From SAR324 cluster bacterium (GTDB taxonomy: Bacteria; SAR324; JACQKK01), in contig JAPUJL010000252.1 in the NCBI GenBank assembly GCA_027296185.1, positions 1 to 6,674 of the forward strand: a stretch of DNA of 6,674 bases, in the 5' to 3' direction. Within the stretch, counting starts at the first letter, position 1, and each line of letters begins with the position of its first letter. The notes under the pieces were generated by a model. That model saw only the letters and a list, made by a program, of their open reading frames with translations. It had not been told where the DNA came from and ran no database searches. Made by a program: the position numbers and the translations under genes. Shown here piece after piece: positions 5,184-6,674 of the stretch.

Positions 5184-6674
5184 CTAACTTTGCGGCACCA
5201 ATTGCGGCGCCTTGACCCGCACGTGCTCCATCGGCAGCGAGAAAATCAGCACCAGGACGCAAGCGAGCAGCTTCCAGTGGGGCGCCGCGCCGGAAGCGAA
5301 CAGCACCAGGGGCACCGCGATCCCCAACGCCGCCGCCGGCCAAAAGACGCGCCGCAACGGACCGCGAATAATGATCCAAGCCGCTGTTGCGGCGTCCTGG
5401 CTGGCGTGGGACAGCATGAATTCGGTCAGCAGCAGCCCCAGGCTCACCAGCAGCAGCGCAGCGAGCAGCCGGTCGAACCCGGCGCTCTCCTGGGCACCCG
5501 CCAGCAGCGCGATGCCGAGCACGACCACCAAGCCGTTGATCACGCTCTGCAGCGCCATGTGTATCGGGAGCAGCGGCGTCTGCCAGAAGTCCCGCCCCTT
5601 GGCCTGGGCGAACAGGAATCCCGTGTAGCTGGCGACGATCAGGCCCACGATGGCGAGCAGCGCCTTGAACCAGGCCGGCCCCGTGTCCCCGGTGCGGGCC
5701 GCGTAGAGCGCCCAGAACAGGCACAACCCGCCGTATACGAGCATCGCGTAGGCGCCTCGCACCAGCCAGGAGCGCCACTGGGGCCGGAGCAGCACGTAAA
5801 GAAAACGCGCCGGCCGGTCCAAGTCCTTCACCAGCAGCACCCCGGTCAACGCCAGGAACAGCAAGGCCAGCCAGCCCAACAGCGCGGCGAAGCTGGGCGG
5901 GATCGTCATGATCCCCGCCAGATCGAGCAGCAGGGGCGCGGTGACCACCCCCGCGGCGATGGACTTGGTCCAAAGATACCCGGCCACCTCCCAGCCCCAC
6001 AGCACGCCCTTGTCCGGGACATCGTAGGTGCGCTGGCTGGGTGGCCCGGGCACCGCCGCCACGGCACCCCCGTCCGCCGCCTCCGCCGCGGCTTTGCCGG
6101 CGGCACCGGACCAACGGGCCGAGCGCTGGTGGGCGTGATGGCCCACCCCCGCCGCCTGGGCCGTGGCGGAGTAGGCGTTACCGGGAGGCGCCAGCTCGGG
6201 CCGGAGGGCGGCCTCGTCCGCGTCGATGTAGAAAAGCTTCGGCCGGGTGCCCTTCTCCGCCTTGCGGACGGAGACCGGGTGCCGCGCCACCAACCGGGCG
6301 ATTTCCGTCCCCGGGTCGTCCAGGTCGCCGGCGATGATGGCCCGCTCCGGACACACCACCACGCAGGCCGGCTCGATCCCATTGTCCACCCGGTGCGCGC
6401 AGTAGTTGCACTTGGCGGCGGTTTGGGTGTCCGGATCGATGTACAGCGCGTCGTAGGGGCAGGCCTGCATGCACGACTTGCAGCCGATGCAGCGCTGCCC
6501 GTCGAAATCCACGATGCCGTCCGGGCGGATGAAGAGCGCCCGCACGGGGCAAATCTCCACGCACGGCGCATCGGCGCAATGGTTGCAGCGTTGTACCGTG
6601 AACGTGCGCCGCGTATGGGGAAACACCCCCTTCTCCACGTACTTGACCCAGGTGCGGTTCACGCCCACCGGCAC
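5184..6674 (-). CDS. Fused [4Fe-4S] ferredoxin / NrfD-type quinone-reactive membrane subunit of a molybdopterin oxidoreductase (5' partial)
   Basis: This protein should carry electrons between the catalytic molybdenum subunit and the membrane quinone pool. The first 496 codons in the window are open to the right edge. The edge codon is GTG inside a conserved stretch (PVGVNRTWVKYVEKG), so the true start lies outside. Residues 30-42 (CX2CX4CX3C), 62-72 (CX2CX2CX3C) and 89-108 (CX2CX11CX3C) bind iron-sulfur clusters in the DmsB/PsrB pattern; that family has a further Cys group at the N-terminus, here missing. An Ala-rich linker with a GHHAH motif follows (about 165-215). From about 225 there are some eight hydrophobic helices, with a DRPARFLYVLLRPQWRSW loop typical of NrfD/PsrC. 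The two halves are usually separate genes (PsrB/PsrC, SoeB/SoeC); here one frame runs through both without a stop. It ends TAG, about 120 nt before the molybdenum subunit. The family call is firm, the substrate is not. Confidence 0.9.
   Translation of the reverse strand: MPVGVNRTWVKYVEKGVFPHTRRTFTVQRCNHCADAPCVEICPVRALFIRPDGIVDFDGQRCIGCKSCMQACPYDALYIDPDTQTAAKCNYCAHRVDNGIEPACVVVCPERAIIAGDLDDPGTEIARLVARHPVSVRKAEKGTRPKLFYIDADEAALRPELAPPGNAYSATAQAAGVGHHAHQRSARWSGAAGKAAAEAADGGAVAAVPGPPSQRTYDVPDKGVLWGWEVAGYLWTKSIAAGVVTAPLLLDLAGIMTIPPSFAALLGWLALLFLALTGVLLVKDLDRPARFLYVLLRPQWRSWLVRGAYAMLVYGGLCLFWALYAARTGDTGPAWFKALLAIVGLIVASYTGFLFAQAKGRDFWQTPLLPIHMALQSVINGLVVVLGIALLAGAQESAGFDRLLAALLLVSLGLLLTEFMLSHASQDAATAAWIIIRGPLRRVFWPAAALGIAVPLVLFASGAAPHWKLLACVLVLIFSLPMEHVRVKAPQLVPQS

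Noticed and set aside
5092..6114. 340-codon minus-strand frame overlapping the NrfD half
   Set aside because: The overlapping frame has the helices and loops of NrfD; this one is low-complexity Ala/Gly/Arg.

Overview
The window is strongly GC-rich, with G/C in most third codon positions, and all four recognisable genes lie on the minus strand, so the reading order is from right (6674) to left (1). The content is a membrane-linked molybdopterin oxidoreductase of the polysulfide reductase / sulfite dehydrogenase (Psr/Soe-like) type, a TauE/SafE-family exporter, and a membrane-anchored c-type cytochrome. This set, with the high GC, suggests a respiratory, probably sulfur-oxidising proteobacterium. 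That is inference from gene content; no phylogenetic marker is present.

Layout in transcription order. (1) 6674-5184: a 5'-truncated fusion of a DmsB/PsrB-like multi-[4Fe-4S] electron-transfer domain with an eight-helix NrfD/PsrC-like quinone-reactive membrane domain. (2) 5183-5064: a leader of about 120 nt with short inverted and direct repeats. (3) 5063-2205: the catalytic molybdopterin subunit, 952 aa, with one N-terminal [4Fe-4S] motif, a candidate Cys molybdenum ligand and no Tat signal. (4) 2204-2074: a 131-nt gap with an imperfect hairpin. (5) 2073-1264: a 269-aa TauE/SafE (TSUP) permease, best started at a TTG codon behind an AAGGAG ribosome binding site. (6) 1263-1021: a 243-nt gap. 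(7) 1020-1: a c-type cytochrome with one N-terminal membrane anchor and one CxxCH, cut by the left edge, very likely before a second haem motif.

How they may work together. The molybdenum subunit has no export signal, so it probably sits on the cytoplasmic face. Electrons would pass through its own cluster and the Fe-S domain of the fusion to quinone at the NrfD domain (or the reverse in a reductase). The TauE/SafE protein beside it fits a sulfur oxyanion such as sulfite as substrate or product, so the simplest model is a SoeABC-like cytoplasmic sulfite:quinone oxidoreductase with fused B and C subunits. A polysulfide/thiosulfate reductase-like role is not excluded. The cytochrome is periplasmic by topology, and its link to the molybdoenzyme rests only on adjacency and strand.

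I see no RNA genes, mobile elements, CRISPR arrays or origins. All gaps between genes are shorter than 300 nt.
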